Source of the DNA: Chlamydiota bacterium
GTDB taxonomy: Bacteria; Chlamydiota; Chlamydiia; Chlamydiales; Simkaniaceae
Length of the DNA stretch: 14,796 bases
NCBI GenBank assembly: GCA_029556005.1
Contig: JAKQGT010000308.1
Span: 1 to 14,796, forward strand
Reading direction: 5' to 3'
A model generated the notes under the pieces. That model was not told the DNA's origin and searched no databases. It worked only from the letters and a program-made list of their open reading frames with translations. Shown here piece after piece: positions 1 through 7,155 of this stretch (its first letter is position 1; each line of letters begins with the position of its first letter). Position numbers and translations under genes: made by a program.

Positions 1-1
1 T

Positions 2-121
2 TTATGAATGGATTTCTTGGGGTTGTTTTTCTTCGCTAGTGTGCGTGATGAGGGGAACCTCTTCTCGTTGATTTTCAAGAAGGAGGTGTCCTTGGATGAG
101 TTGTCCCTCTAATATGTTCAT
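2..121 (-). CDS. Small hypothetical ORF, 39 aa
   Basis: An ATG at 121 opens a complete 39-codon frame that ends in TAA at 2-4. The product begins MNILEGQLIQGHLLLENQRE and is hydrophilic and rich in Glu and Gln, with no membrane segment or motif I recognise. A GGGGCG stretch shortly before the ATG could be a weak ribosome site. On the same strand a perfect TATAAT lies at 157-162, 35 bases before the ATG, but I see no matching -35 box and the spacer is so AT-rich that this may be chance. It lies downstream of nqrE in the same direction. It may be a real small gene or an unselected frame. Confidence 0.3.
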   Translation of the reverse strand: MNILEGQLIQGHLLLENQREEVPLITHTSEEKQPQEIHS

Positions 122-206
122 TATATCGCCCCAAATATTTATTTATTAATGTAAATATTATAACATATTAAATATTAAAATATTACTAAAATAAATAATA
201 CATATT
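122..206. other. AT-rich intergenic spacer after nqrE
   Basis: Eighty-five bases made almost wholly of A and T, with several short AATATT-type palindromes and no G+C-rich hairpin. I see no clear rho-independent terminator for nqrE. It holds the TATAAT-like box (157-162, minus strand) that could serve the small ORF at 2-121. Confidence 0.4.
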
Positions 207-899
207 TCAGTTTGTTTCTTCTTGAACAAGAAGGGGATAAGTGTCTGTTTCGGTGACTTTATCGAGAGAGATCCCAGCAAAACCCATGAAAGCCATGGAA
301 ATCAGGCCAGTGACGATAAAAGTCATCCCCATTCCATGAAGGCCTGCGGGGATGTTAGAGTAAGTGAGTTTTTCCCGAATGGAGGCGATGAGAGCGATAG
401 CTAGCCACCACCCGAGACCAGCAGCTCCTACATAAATGAGATTGGGGACAAAGGGGTAGGTTCTAACCGTTGCAAAAAGAGAGGCTCCTAAGATGGCGCA
501 GTTCACTGTAATGAGAGGGAGGTACATCCCCAGGGCCCGATACAGGGCAGGAGCGAATTTGTCAATCACGATTTCAAGCACTTGAACAAATGCTGCAATG
601 ACCGAGATATAGATCAAAAATTCTAAAAATCCCAGATTGATTTCAGTAGAGTTTACCCCGAGACCCTTTAACCAAAAGAGGGCATTTTCTCCCGTAACAT
701 AACCGTGCACAAACCAGTTCAAAACACCCGAAATGGTCATGACAACAAAAACAGCGAGTCCCAATCCATTTGCTGTTTTGACTTTATTAGAACAGGCCAG
801 ATAAGAACACATCCCCAAAAAATTAAAAAGGAGGATATTTTGGATAAAAATCGACTGAATGCTCAGTCCCAATAAATTCAAAATTGTATAGGGTCCCAT
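207..899 (-). CDS. nqrE: Na+-translocating NADH:quinone reductase subunit E
   Basis: Integral membrane subunit of the Na+-NQR complex, which oxidises NADH, reduces quinone and exports Na+ across the cytoplasmic membrane. NqrE and NqrD are six-helix paralogues that together hold a [2Fe-2S] cluster within the membrane. The 230-aa product shows the family signatures: FLGMC (Cys31), NKVKTANGLGLAV, and LPLITVNCAI (Cys134). These are the two cysteines that match the cluster ligands of Vibrio NqrE, followed by GWWLAIALIASIREK and GLHGMGMTFI. It is longer than the roughly 198-aa proteobacterial form because of a longer loop near residues 65-90 and an 18-residue polar tail. The ATG at 899 has AAGGA seven bases upstream. 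Unlike the usual continuous nqr order, it is cut off from nqrD by a plus-strand gene, so it needs its own promoter in 900-1051. Confidence 0.96.
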   Translation of the reverse strand: MGPYTILNLLGLSIQSIFIQNILLFNFLGMCSYLACSNKVKTANGLGLAVFVVMTISGVLNWFVHGYVTGENALFWLKGLGVNSTEINLGFLEFLIYISVIAAFVQVLEIVIDKFAPALYRALGMYLPLITVNCAILGASLFATVRTYPFVPNLIYVGAAGLGWWLAIALIASIREKLTYSNIPAGLHGMGMTFIVTGLISMAFMGFAGISLDKVTETDTYPLLVQEETN

Positions 900-927
900 G
901 ATCAGTCCTTAAAATACAATAGGCTTT

Positions 928-958
928 ATACTTAAATAACTTCAAAAACTGGATTTTC
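928..958. repeat. 31-bp copy of the 7156-7320 element end
   Basis: These 31 bases match 7158-7188 at 28 positions; the three differences are all C/T transitions. The shared block covers the terminal repeat of the 165-bp palindromic element plus the adjoining TGGATTTTC. I find no matching opposite end nearby, so this is a partial or decayed copy. It begins 29 bases upstream of the nqrE start codon. Confidence 0.6.
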
Positions 959-1014
959 TTTCAACAGAGATTTTGCATAAAGTTTATTCTTGTGTCTTTT
1001 TATGTAAAGTAAAC

Positions 1015-1032
1015 AAAATGGTTATCCATTTT
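1015..1032. promoter_or_regulatory. Operator-like inverted repeat before the hydrolase gene
   Basis: AAAATGG-TTAT-CCATTTT forms a perfect 7-bp inverted repeat with a four-base centre, ending 19 bases before the ATG at 1052. It could be an operator or a weak leader hairpin in the divergent spacer between nqrE and the hydrolase-like gene. It is short and AT-rich, so chance is possible. Confidence 0.25.
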
Positions 1033-1051
1033 ACGAAACAAGGAATAGAAA

Positions 1052-1840
1052 ATGACGCGAATTGGGAGTCAAACAGGTTATGATCTTATTGGTGTAGATA
1101 AAAAAGTTTTTTATACGAATGGAATGACTACATCAAATCAAGAAGCGGAAAAATTCTGTGATGAGCTTCGAAATCAAACAGGTGTTGATGTTGAACTGCA
1201 TCACAATGATACAACCCCGACAGACAAATGTATTGAAATTGGGTTAAAGATTAGTGCTGGTACAATAGGTATATGTTATGCAGTAGCTGCGGAGAAAAAA
1301 AGTAAGGAAAAAAAAGCTTTAGACTTAACTATTGGTGCTGCTTCAATCGGATTACTTGCTTGGGGTTTAATGGATCTTCATGAAATTCAAAGAAAAAAAG
1401 ATGCGTCTGCAGATCAACTTGCAGATAAGGTATATGCCCATTTACAAATCAACCCTCTTAGCCATGTAACCCTTGTGTTTCATAGTCAAGGTGCTGATAT
1501 TGGTTTTCGCACTTTAACAAAGCTGGCCTGTTTCAAGAATCGGATTCATGTGATTACCATTGGAGGAAAATTTGAAGTCCCCGATGGCTTTGCTAGGCGT
1601 GTTACAAATTTTGTTAATGAACGAGATTTAATTTCTGGTTTTGCTAGAGCCACCACAAATCCTTGTCCAGGAATCATCACAACAATTAAAAGTCAGAAAT
1701 GTGAGAGCTCTTTTTGCCATGGAGCAACGGATTACATCAATCATCCAAGTGTACGTAAAACTGTTAGGGAATATACAGAAAGGGACTACTATTGGTTAGA
1801 TAGATCGCAAAAACTTGTGTATCCAGCTTTATTTCTCTAA
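1052..1840 (+). CDS. Putative alpha/beta-hydrolase (lipase/esterase-like)
   Basis: A 262-aa protein with a serine-hydrolase nucleophile elbow, TLVFHSQGAD (Ser145). The usual GxSxG is changed at its first position to FHSQG. Asp192 in FVNERDLISG and His223 or His231 in CHGATDYINHP are reasonable acid and base of a triad. The N-terminal pattern FYTNGMTTSNQEAEKFCDEL followed by a Val-rich strand and HHNDTT resembles hydrolase-like proteins common in chlamydiae, possibly of the DUF687 type; that link is from memory. Two hydrophobic stretches near 62-80 and 89-107 flank a Lys-rich loop and could be membrane helices. The ATG at 1052 has AAGGA seven bases upstream. The gene lies between nqrD and nqrE on the opposite strand and is clearly richer in A+T than they are (by hand, 16 G/C of 60 at 1081-1140 against 36 of 60 at 2041-2100), which suggests insertion from elsewhere. 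Substrate unknown. Confidence 0.75.
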   Translation: MTRIGSQTGYDLIGVDKKVFYTNGMTTSNQEAEKFCDELRNQTGVDVELHHNDTTPTDKCIEIGLKISAGTIGICYAVAAEKKSKEKKALDLTIGAASIGLLAWGLMDLHEIQRKKDASADQLADKVYAHLQINPLSHVTLVFHSQGADIGFRTLTKLACFKNRIHVITIGGKFEVPDGFARRVTNFVNERDLISGFARATTNPCPGIITTIKSQKCESSFCHGATDYINHPSVRKTVREYTERDYYWLDRSQKLVYPALFL

Positions 1841-1844
1841 TTAA

Positions 1845-1866
1845 TTATAAATGCATTCATTTATAA
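1845..1866. terminator. AT-rich hairpin between convergent stops
   Basis: TTATAAATG-CATT-CATTTATAA is a perfect 9-bp inverted repeat lying between the hydrolase stop codon and the nqrD stop codon, and overlapping the latter. Its place between convergent genes suggests a two-way terminator, but the stem has one G-C pair and there is no long T run, so it would be weak. Confidence 0.35.
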
Positions 1867-2499
1867 GGCCTCTTGTTTAGCTAGAAGATTACGTATCCAA
1901 ATCATCCCTCCGATAATGAAGAAGGCTGAAGGGGCGAGGGCCATCAAGTTGGAATTGACATACCGGTCGGGATGCTCGGCTGTCGCATACCAGGAGGGGG
2001 GGATGATTTGTTGATCAAAGAGGGTTCCAAACCCAAAAAACTCTCGAATCACTCCGACAGCGAGTAGGACAAGGGCATAGCCTGAAGCCGCTCCGAGACC
2101 ATCAAAAAAGGCGGGGAGAGGAGGACTGTTTTTGGCTAGGGCTTCTGCGCGTCCCATAACGAGACAGTTGGTAATGATGAGGCCTACAAAAACGGAAAGA
2201 GTGAGAGACATTTCATAAAGATAAGCCTTCAGCACTTGATCGACGATGATGACAAAAAGGGAAATGATTGCCAGTTGGGCAATCATCCGCACATTAGGGG
2301 GTGTGATCGTGCGGATCAGCGAAACAAAAAGAGAAGAAAACCCTGTGACAAAGATGACAGAAAGACTCATCGTAATGGCGACGTTCACTTTAATCGTCAC
2401 AGCAAGGGCAGAACAGATTCCCAGAATGGCCACTAAGATTTGGTTATTGTTCCAGAGCTGGTCTTTATAGTAAAAGCTTAAAGGGGTTTTTCTAACCAT
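1861..2499 (-). CDS. nqrD: Na+-translocating NADH:quinone reductase subunit D
   Basis: Six-helix membrane subunit of Na+-NQR and partner of NqrE around the intramembrane [2Fe-2S] cluster. I start it at the ATG at 2499 ([16 protein letters not shown], 212 aa) rather than at an upstream GTG at 2526. That places the ligand cysteines at 29 ([12 protein letters not shown]) and 112 ([15 protein letters not shown]), the same numbers as in Vibrio NqrD, and gives a length close to the family norm. Other family stretches are [43 protein letters not shown] and [15 protein letters not shown]. The start overlaps the end of nqrC by eight bases. A GGAG lies 12 bases upstream, so translation is probably coupled to nqrC. 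Downstream, the usual neighbour nqrE is displaced by the plus-strand hydrolase-like gene. Confidence 0.96.
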   Translation of the reverse strand: MVRKTPLSFYYKDQLWNNNQILVAILGICSALAVTIKVNVAITMSLSVIFVTGFSSLFVSLIRTITPPNVRMIAQLAIISLFVIIVDQVLKAYLYEMSLTLSVFVGLIITNCLVMGRAEALAKNSPPLPAFFDGLGAASGYALVLLAVGVIREFFGFGTLFDQQIIPPSWYATAEHPDRYVNSNLMALAPSAFFIIGGMIWIRNLLAKQEAL

Positions 2500-3373
2500 C
2501 GATTTGGATCTCTCCTTGATGTGCACGGATCAAAAACTGTCTGTAAGGAGTTAGAGAGTTTCTTAAAGCCTCCGTTACCCCCATAATCGTAATAGAAGCT
2601 CCCGCTATCCCATCGACAGCACTGCGCGCTTGAGGGACATCTCCTAGGGTTTCTTGAACGGTGGACTTGACGACTTTAATTCCCAGTGATGCGCGCTCAA
2701 AATCCGTTGTCCCACTCGGACTTTTCTGAAAAATTTCTTTCCCCCCAAACTGCTCTTGCCATTCAGGAAGGGCAATTTCTCCTCCTAAGCCGGGTGTCTC
2801 TTTTTGCTCATACCAAGTCATCCCTAGAACTGTATCTCCATTAGACTCTAAACCTAAATAGCCATAAATTGCATCCCAAAGTCCATAACCATTAACGGGG
2901 AGAATGTATCCATAGGGAGTAGAAGAGGGTGTGTTTCCTTTAACAATGTAGACCAGTTTATAGGGCAGATGGGCGTAACCGAGTTTCGCATTATCCCTGA
3001 AGTAAGCCTCCTCATCAAGGCCTGCCTCTTCAAAAGTATAAAGATGACCTTGGGCATCGGTGAGTCTACTTAAAATACGCGTTTCAACGAGCTCTAAGAT
3101 AGCGCTGTCAGGGGCTTTTTCTCGTGCACTTGTAGGGATTAGCTTTCCTTTTTCTAACTGAGCAGGGTTCCCTTCCAGTAAAAAAGTCCCATCATAGGAT
3201 AACAGGCGAGAGGCCAAAAGGAGTTGTTTGCTTCTATAGAGCTCTCTAGCATTTTTTTGGGGGACCTTTAAGCATTCGGCTAGAATCGATAGGATGAGGG
3301 CACAGACAAAGCACAAAATGATCACGAAGAGAAAGGTTTTGGCACTAGTGAACGAGGATTTTTTTTCGAGCAT
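2492..3373 (-). CDS. nqrC: Na+-translocating NADH:quinone reductase subunit C
   Basis: NqrC carries a covalently bound FMN and passes electrons within Na+-NQR; it has one N-terminal membrane helix and an extracytoplasmic flavin domain. The ATG at 3373 ([14 protein letters not shown], 293 aa) has AAAGG about six bases upstream and places the helix at about residues 12-32; the frame is open for 49 codons further upstream but that part lies inside nqrB. Family stretches include [14 protein letters not shown] (163-176) and [15 protein letters not shown] (186-200). The flavinylation site reads DGIAGASIT, with Ser260 where the usual D-x-x-S/T-G-A-T motif has Thr, and Ala257 replacing the first Ser/Thr of the motif. 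ApbE-type enzymes can use Ser or Thr in their consensus, so loss of FMN cannot be assumed. It overlaps the nqrB end by 29 bases. Confidence 0.95.
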   Translation of the reverse strand: MLEKKSSFTSAKTFLFVIILCFVCALILSILAECLKVPQKNARELYRSKQLLLASRLLSYDGTFLLEGNPAQLEKGKLIPTSAREKAPDSAILELVETRILSRLTDAQGHLYTFEEAGLDEEAYFRDNAKLGYAHLPYKLVYIVKGNTPSSTPYGYILPVNGYGLWDAIYGYLGLESNGDTVLGMTWYEQKETPGLGGEIALPEWQEQFGGKEIFQKSPSGTTDFERASLGIKVVKSTVQETLGDVPQARSAVDGIAGASITIMGVTEALRNSLTPYRQFLIRAHQGEIQIDG

Positions 3374-4025
3374 ACCGTACCTTTGTGGCCCAATGGAGAG
3401 CGATTTGGTCAAATAGGGGAGCAAAAACGTTCCCAAATAAAATGGCGAGCATGACCCCTTCGGGATAGGCTGGATTAATGGTGCGAATGACGATGACAAT
3501 CCCGCCACAGAGGATGCCATAAGCCCATCGCGCTCCCTTCAGTGCAGGAGACGAAACAGGGTCGGTAGCCATAAAGACGAGTCCAAAGACCAAGCTGCCC
3601 AAAAGGAAGTGTTTGTAGGGAGGGAAAGCAAACTTTGCAGGATTAAAGGCCCCTCCATAAGGTCCTAAATGGGTTGCCCCCCACTCAAATAAGAAAGCGC
3701 ACAGATAAGCGCCGATCGCCATAGCAAGCATCGTGCGCCAAGAGCCAATCCGGGTATAAATCAAAATCAGTGCTCCGATTAAGCACCCTAGAATGGAGGT
3801 TTCTCCCATCGAGCCGATCCTGTTTACGAAAAAGAAGTTAGCATTAGTGAGCGTATTTTTCCCAAATTGCAAATCGGCAAAGCGCATGGCATCCTCGTAG
3901 TTTTCAGGAGAAAGCCCGAGACCTCCTTGGGCATGAGGATCCGTAATGAATGCTTTGAGTTCTTGGCTGGAGAGAGACTCCAGAGTCGCTTCTTTTTTAA
4001 AAGTTTTTAGCTGCCTTTCGATCAC
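3345..4025 (-). CDS. nqrB: NqrB, C-terminal half (frame-disrupted)
   Basis: The second half of NqrB, in a different frame from the first. Family stretches are GSMGETSILGCLIGALILI (71-89), GSWRTMLAMAIGAY, FLLGSLVFGLVFMATDPVSSP (140-160) and INPAYPEGVMLAILFGNVFAPL (183-204), which are later transmembrane helices of NqrB. The only usable start is GTG at 4025, 17 bases after the TAG that ends the first half. A GGAGG lies about 22 bases before it, too far to be a good ribosome site. The frame is open upstream well into the first half without a start codon. A single missing base just before the TAG would join the halves as ...RIHVEA-LGKKSSPVIERQ. The likeliest reading is a one-base deletion, real or a sequencing error; a two-chain NqrB made by reinitiation is possible but unproven. 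Confidence 0.85.
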   Translation of the reverse strand: MIERQLKTFKKEATLESLSSQELKAFITDPHAQGGLGLSPENYEDAMRFADLQFGKNTLTNANFFFVNRIGSMGETSILGCLIGALILIYTRIGSWRTMLAMAIGAYLCAFLFEWGATHLGPYGGAFNPAKFAFPPYKHFLLGSLVFGLVFMATDPVSSPALKGARWAYGILCGGIVIVIRTINPAYPEGVMLAILFGNVFAPLFDQIALHWATKVRYARKKILVH

Positions 4026-4042
4026 AGGGCTAGATTTTTTCC

Positions 4043-4831
4043 CTAGGCCTCCACGTGGATCCGTTTGATCTCTGTACTGATATTAAATAGATTCAGAGCT
4101 GAGGCTTGAGAAATGCCGTCTGCCCCTTTTTTATTCATGGAAACGATACTTTCTTGGATGAGTGTCGGATTTGTGCCCACCCAAACCGGACCTGTCATTT
4201 TAGTAGGAAAAGCAAAAAAGAGAAAGGCGCGACAAACGAGCGCAGGATTGAGAATATTCATTCCCGTTCCCCCAAAAATCTCTTTTCCGATCACAACGCC
4301 TGCAGACACTCCCACCACCACCATCCAGTAAGGAATCGTTGAGGGTAAAATCAGTGCAAAGAGCATTCCCGTCACTAAAAAACCTTCAGAAACCTCATGG
4401 CGGCGGATGATGGCGAAAAGCACTTCCCAAAATCCTCCTACGCCATAGGAAATCAACATAACAGGAACAAAAGCGACGAGTCCTTTAGCTAAAATAGACC
4501 CAAAATACTCCTTAGAGAAAGTCACATAGGCGTCCCAAGAGAGAGAAGCTTTGATATAGCGATCGAAAATTTCGATATTGTCACTTCCATAGACAAAACT
4601 CTGCATCCCTGAGTTCCAGATTGCCATCAAGATGCAGGGGAAAAGGGCATAGACTACCACCATCATCCAACGTTTCAAATCCATTAAATCTCGGATGTGG
4701 GGCCCAAACTGCGTGCGCACAGGAACCTCATAAAAAAACGCATCCAAAGCAGAGACCATCGGACGGAGACGCTCTAAAGGTTTTCCTTCTTCGGTGAGAA
4801 AGAGATGAAAGTCTAAAATTTTCCGTAACAT
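4043..4831 (-). CDS. nqrB: NqrB, N-terminal half (frame-disrupted)
   Basis: First half of NqrB, the large membrane subunit of Na+-NQR that carries covalent FMN, binds riboflavin and takes part in Na+ translocation and quinone reduction. The 262-aa frame shows HIRDLMDLKRWMMVVVYALFPC (45-66), ISYGVGGFWEVLFAIIRRHEVSEGFLVTGMLFALILP (127-163), GKEIFGGTGMNILNPALVCRAFLFFAFP (182-209) and WVGTNP. The flavin site reads DGISQAS, with Ser244 at the acceptor position instead of the Thr of the usual SGAT-type motif. The frame stops at TAG after IKRIHVEA, in the loop following the flavin site, where NqrB proteins of about 500 aa normally continue. The ATG at 4831 lacks a clear Shine-Dalgarno sequence because a 168-bp inverted-repeat element begins immediately upstream. 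Confidence 0.9.
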   Translation of the reverse strand: MLRKILDFHLFLTEEGKPLERLRPMVSALDAFFYEVPVRTQFGPHIRDLMDLKRWMMVVVYALFPCILMAIWNSGMQSFVYGSDNIEIFDRYIKASLSWDAYVTFSKEYFGSILAKGLVAFVPVMLISYGVGGFWEVLFAIIRRHEVSEGFLVTGMLFALILPSTIPYWMVVVGVSAGVVIGKEIFGGTGMNILNPALVCRAFLFFAFPTKMTGPVWVGTNPTLIQESIVSMNKKGADGISQASALNLFNISTEIKRIHVEA

Positions 4832-4999
4832 ATAGCTAGATTTGTTTAAAATTGGGATGATTGAGGTGAGATATTTTTGATGGATTTTGGCTTCTTAAAA
4901 TCGAAAACATTGTCCATTGGACAAGGAGAGGTTTTAAGCAGTCGAAAGACAACGGAAAAATCCACATAAATCATCCCAATTTTAAATAAATTTAGCGAT
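4832..4999. mobile_element. MITE-like inverted-repeat element A, 168 bp
   Basis: The first 31 bases (4832-4862) and last 31 bases (4969-4999) are inverted repeats matching at 28 of 31 positions, including a perfect run through AAAATTGGGATGATT. Bases 4831 and 5000 also pair, and both ends carry TA, which would suit a TA target duplication as in IS630/mariner-type elements (inference). The interior is also partly self-complementary: TTGTCC-ATT-GGACAA forms the centre, flanked by CTTAAAA and TTTTAAG. No transposase is encoded; the longest internal frame is 29 codons (4880-4969, plus strand), preceded by GAGGTGA. The element fills most of the 218-bp gap between the vWA gene and nqrB and abuts the nqrB start codon. 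It does not share terminal repeats with the element at 7156-7320. Confidence 0.65.
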
Positions 5000-5049
5000 A
5001 ATTTGTATATTGGAGGAAAGAGATTTCTCCTTCAAGTCTTGCTTTATAG

Positions 5050-7128
5050 TTAAACTGTTTGAAAAATAGAAGGATCGATGATCGTATTTGCTTTCCAGGG
5101 GATAGAGATGACTCCACTTTTTCCTCTAGGGTCTTTAAATACCAATTCAAAGGAAACCTGCGATAAATCTAATTTGGAAGGGAGGGTTTTGCTATGAATT
5201 TTAATCATTTGTTCCAGAGGAGTTTTTTCGGATACATTGTCTAATAAGCAAACAGAATAATCACCCCTTTTTAGACTTTTTTGTCCTCCAAGGGACCATT
5301 CGCCTGCCCCTAATTGAGAAGAGCGCAACTCCATTTGATTAAAAGAGGAGAGCACTTGTTCATAGATAGAAGAAATGGCCCCCACAATGGTTTGTCCTGG
5401 CTGGGTGGTGTCGATATAGCGTCCTTTAAACGTTTCTGTTTCGGGAGCAAGCTTTTGTAAGGTCTCTTTGTGATGTTTTGCACCAATCCCAATGACAAAT
5501 AAGCGCCCATCCATTGCGGCTAACCGTTGATGGATCTGTTGAATCTGTTGTGAGGTTAATTTGACCTCCCCATCTGTGAGTAAAATAAGGGTATGGGTTG
5601 CCCCCTCTTTTTTTAGAGTCTCCATGGTTTCGACTGCTTTGATTAAACCTGCATAGAGATCTGTGGTGCCATTCGAGCGGTATCCATTTACAGCATCTTT
5701 AATCCCTTGAAGAGTGTCACTCATAACCGGTGTGGGTTTGTGGATGATTGTTGCATCACCCGAAAAGCCCACAACAGCGATATTAATGCTAGCGTCTTTG
5801 ATGGTTTGAGTCACCTGCGTGGCATTGTCTAAGACATCAGAGACCCCTTTCTTCACATCCTTTTCACGATTTTCTTCGTTCATACTAGAACTTGTATCTA
5901 CGCAAAAAGTAATGGTTACGTTGGGCGGAGCCAGTTTTTCATGGGGAGCTGTAATCGAAAGGAGCGCTCGATTAAGAGAGGAATGTAAGGTAATTCGGGG
6001 AAGTGTGGGGCCTCCTGAGGTTAAGGCCTCTGTTGCCCCCAGGATGATAGCTTCAGTGGCTGCAAAGCGTAGCGCCGTTTTTAGAGGAAGGGTCTCTTTA
6101 AAGGCATAATGAGTGACGAGGCTACTCAATAAAATCCCCGCTAAGATGGAAATACGCCTAGTTGGATCTTCTTCCTGAATGGAGAGCATGATTCCGCAAC
6201 CTAAGACGGCTCCACTACTGAGTCCTGCTAAGCAAAAAAATGATTTTCTACTCGCTCCTGGAAAGTATTCGATGGAGTACTGCGTTGTTGCTAAAAAAGC
6301 AGCAGCTACAAAGAGTGCGGATGTTCCAAAGAGGCGCATCGCGTAGCTATGGGCGGGGTTTATGAGAAAGCTTTCTCGCGTCTCAATGATGCGAGTCTGT
6401 AAGCTATCAGACGTGATCACTTCAGTGGCAAGGAGGAGGGCCGCTTCAGCAACCGCAAAGCGTAGCGTTGTTTGAAGGGAAACGGCTTTTTTTAATCCAT
6501 AATGGGTACCTAAAGCGCTAAACAAAAGGCCAGCTAGGATAGAGATCCGTCTTGTTTGATCTGAGTCTCGATGGGAAAGGATGATTCCACCTCCTACGAC
6601 TAGAAGGCTACTCAATCCTGCTAAGCATAAGAGAGAGTTTCTGGTGGCTCCAGGAAAATACGTGATGTAGCGTTGGTGGCTTGCCAAAAAAGCGGCAGCG
6701 GCAAACAAAATGGGTGTCCCAAAAGTACGTATATTGTGATTGTAGGACCCGTTTTTAAGGTAATTGCTGATGATATGTTTTTGAAAGCGATCTGAAGTCA
6801 ACACTTCTACTGCAATAAAAATACTCGCTTCAGCAGCAACGCAATGGAGTGCCGTTTTTAGGGGAATCGTCTCTTTAAATTTATAGTGAGCAGCTAAACT
6901 GCTAAGCAAAAGGCCAACCATGACTGAGGTGCGTCTGATTTCATCAGAAAAGAGGAGTCCACTTCCTACGACTGCTAGGCTACTGAGCCCGGCCAAATAA
7001 AAAAGTGAGGTTTTGGTTGCTCCAGGAAAATACTGAAGGTAACGCTGGCCACCAGCAAAAAAAGCTGCAGCAGCAAAACAAACTGGGGTTCCAAAAGTGC
7101 GTATTCGATGATTCTGAACAGGTGTCAT
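5050..7128 (-). CDS. Triplicated membrane module plus von Willebrand A protein
   Basis: A 692-aa protein that I do not recognise as a named family. Residues about 8-112, 132-241 and 263-372 are three copies of one module: R-x-F-G-T, AAAF(F/L)A, YFPGA(T/S), LAGLSS, RR(I/T)S-hydrophobic, THY or AHY, (L/T)ALRFA-type, AxEA, and EALTS or EVLTSD. Each copy has four hydrophobic stretches, so about twelve membrane helices are predicted. Residues about 401-595 form a vWA domain with an intact metal-ion-dependent adhesion site: D411-T-S-S-S415, Thr488/489 in NGTTD and Asp519 in LLTDGE. A C-terminal part (600-692) looks beta-rich. With twelve helices the vWA domain would lie on the same side as the N-terminus. 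vWA domains usually bind protein ligands through Mg2+; the partner is unknown, and no MoxR ATPase or other vWA gene is nearby. The ATG at 7128 has AAAGGA six bases upstream. It is transcribed toward nqrB. Confidence 0.85.
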   Translation of the reverse strand: MTPVQNHRIRTFGTPVCFAAAAFFAGGQRYLQYFPGATKTSLFYLAGLSSLAVVGSGLLFSDEIRRTSVMVGLLLSSLAAHYKFKETIPLKTALHCVAAEASIFIAVEVLTSDRFQKHIISNYLKNGSYNHNIRTFGTPILFAAAAFLASHQRYITYFPGATRNSLLCLAGLSSLLVVGGGIILSHRDSDQTRRISILAGLLFSALGTHYGLKKAVSLQTTLRFAVAEAALLLATEVITSDSLQTRIIETRESFLINPAHSYAMRLFGTSALFVAAAFLATTQYSIEYFPGASRKSFFCLAGLSSGAVLGCGIMLSIQEEDPTRRISILAGILLSSLVTHYAFKETLPLKTALRFAATEAIILGATEALTSGGPTLPRITLHSSLNRALLSITAPHEKLAPPNVTITFCVDTSSSMNEENREKDVKKGVSDVLDNATQVTQTIKDASINIAVVGFSGDATIIHKPTPVMSDTLQGIKDAVNGYRSNGTTDLYAGLIKAVETMETLKKEGATHTLILLTDGEVKLTSQQIQQIHQRLAAMDGRLFVIGIGAKHHKETLQKLAPETETFKGRYIDTTQPGQTIVGAISSIYEQVLSSFNQMELRSSQLGAGEWSLGGQKSLKRGDYSVCLLDNVSEKTPLEQMIKIHSKTLPSKLDLSQVSFELVFKDPRGKSGVISIPWKANTIIDPSIFQTV
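6013..7107 (-). repeat. Three in-gene tandem repeats coding the membrane module
   Basis: The units lie at about 7107-6793, 6735-6406 and 6342-6013 within the vWA gene. Their register is set by RxFGT at residues 10, 134 and 265 and YFPGA at 33, 157 and 288, giving spacings of 124 and 131 codons. Similarity is visible at the DNA level too, for example around 6712-6726 and 7090-7104, so duplication happened within the gene. Confidence 0.8.
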
Positions 7129-7155
7129 GAAATCCTTTCAGGTTTTACTTTGGAG

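Noticed and set aside
2236..2470. Plus-strand ORFs antisense to nqrD and, elsewhere, to nqrB, the vWA gene and dnaA
   Set aside because: They are opposite conserved coding regions, have low-complexity or His/Arg-rich products and no independent support.
1861..2526. nqrD start at GTG 2526
   Set aside because: The ATG at 2499 gives the expected length and puts the ligand cysteines at 29 and 112, so the nine upstream codons are probably not translated.
2492..3520. Long nqrC form starting at 3520
   Set aside because: The extra 49 residues lie inside the conserved NqrB C-terminal region and resemble no NqrC N-terminus; the ATG at 3373 has a ribosome site and places the membrane helix correctly.
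4030..4045. Programmed frameshift joining the nqrB halves
   Set aside because: The A6 run lies after the TAG, no slippery heptamer precedes the stop, and an RF2-type +1 shift gives the wrong frame.
5012..5030. GGAGGAAA/TTTCTCC hairpin after the vWA gene as a terminator
   Set aside because: The stem needs a bulge and on the minus strand is not followed by a T run, so support is too weak to list it.
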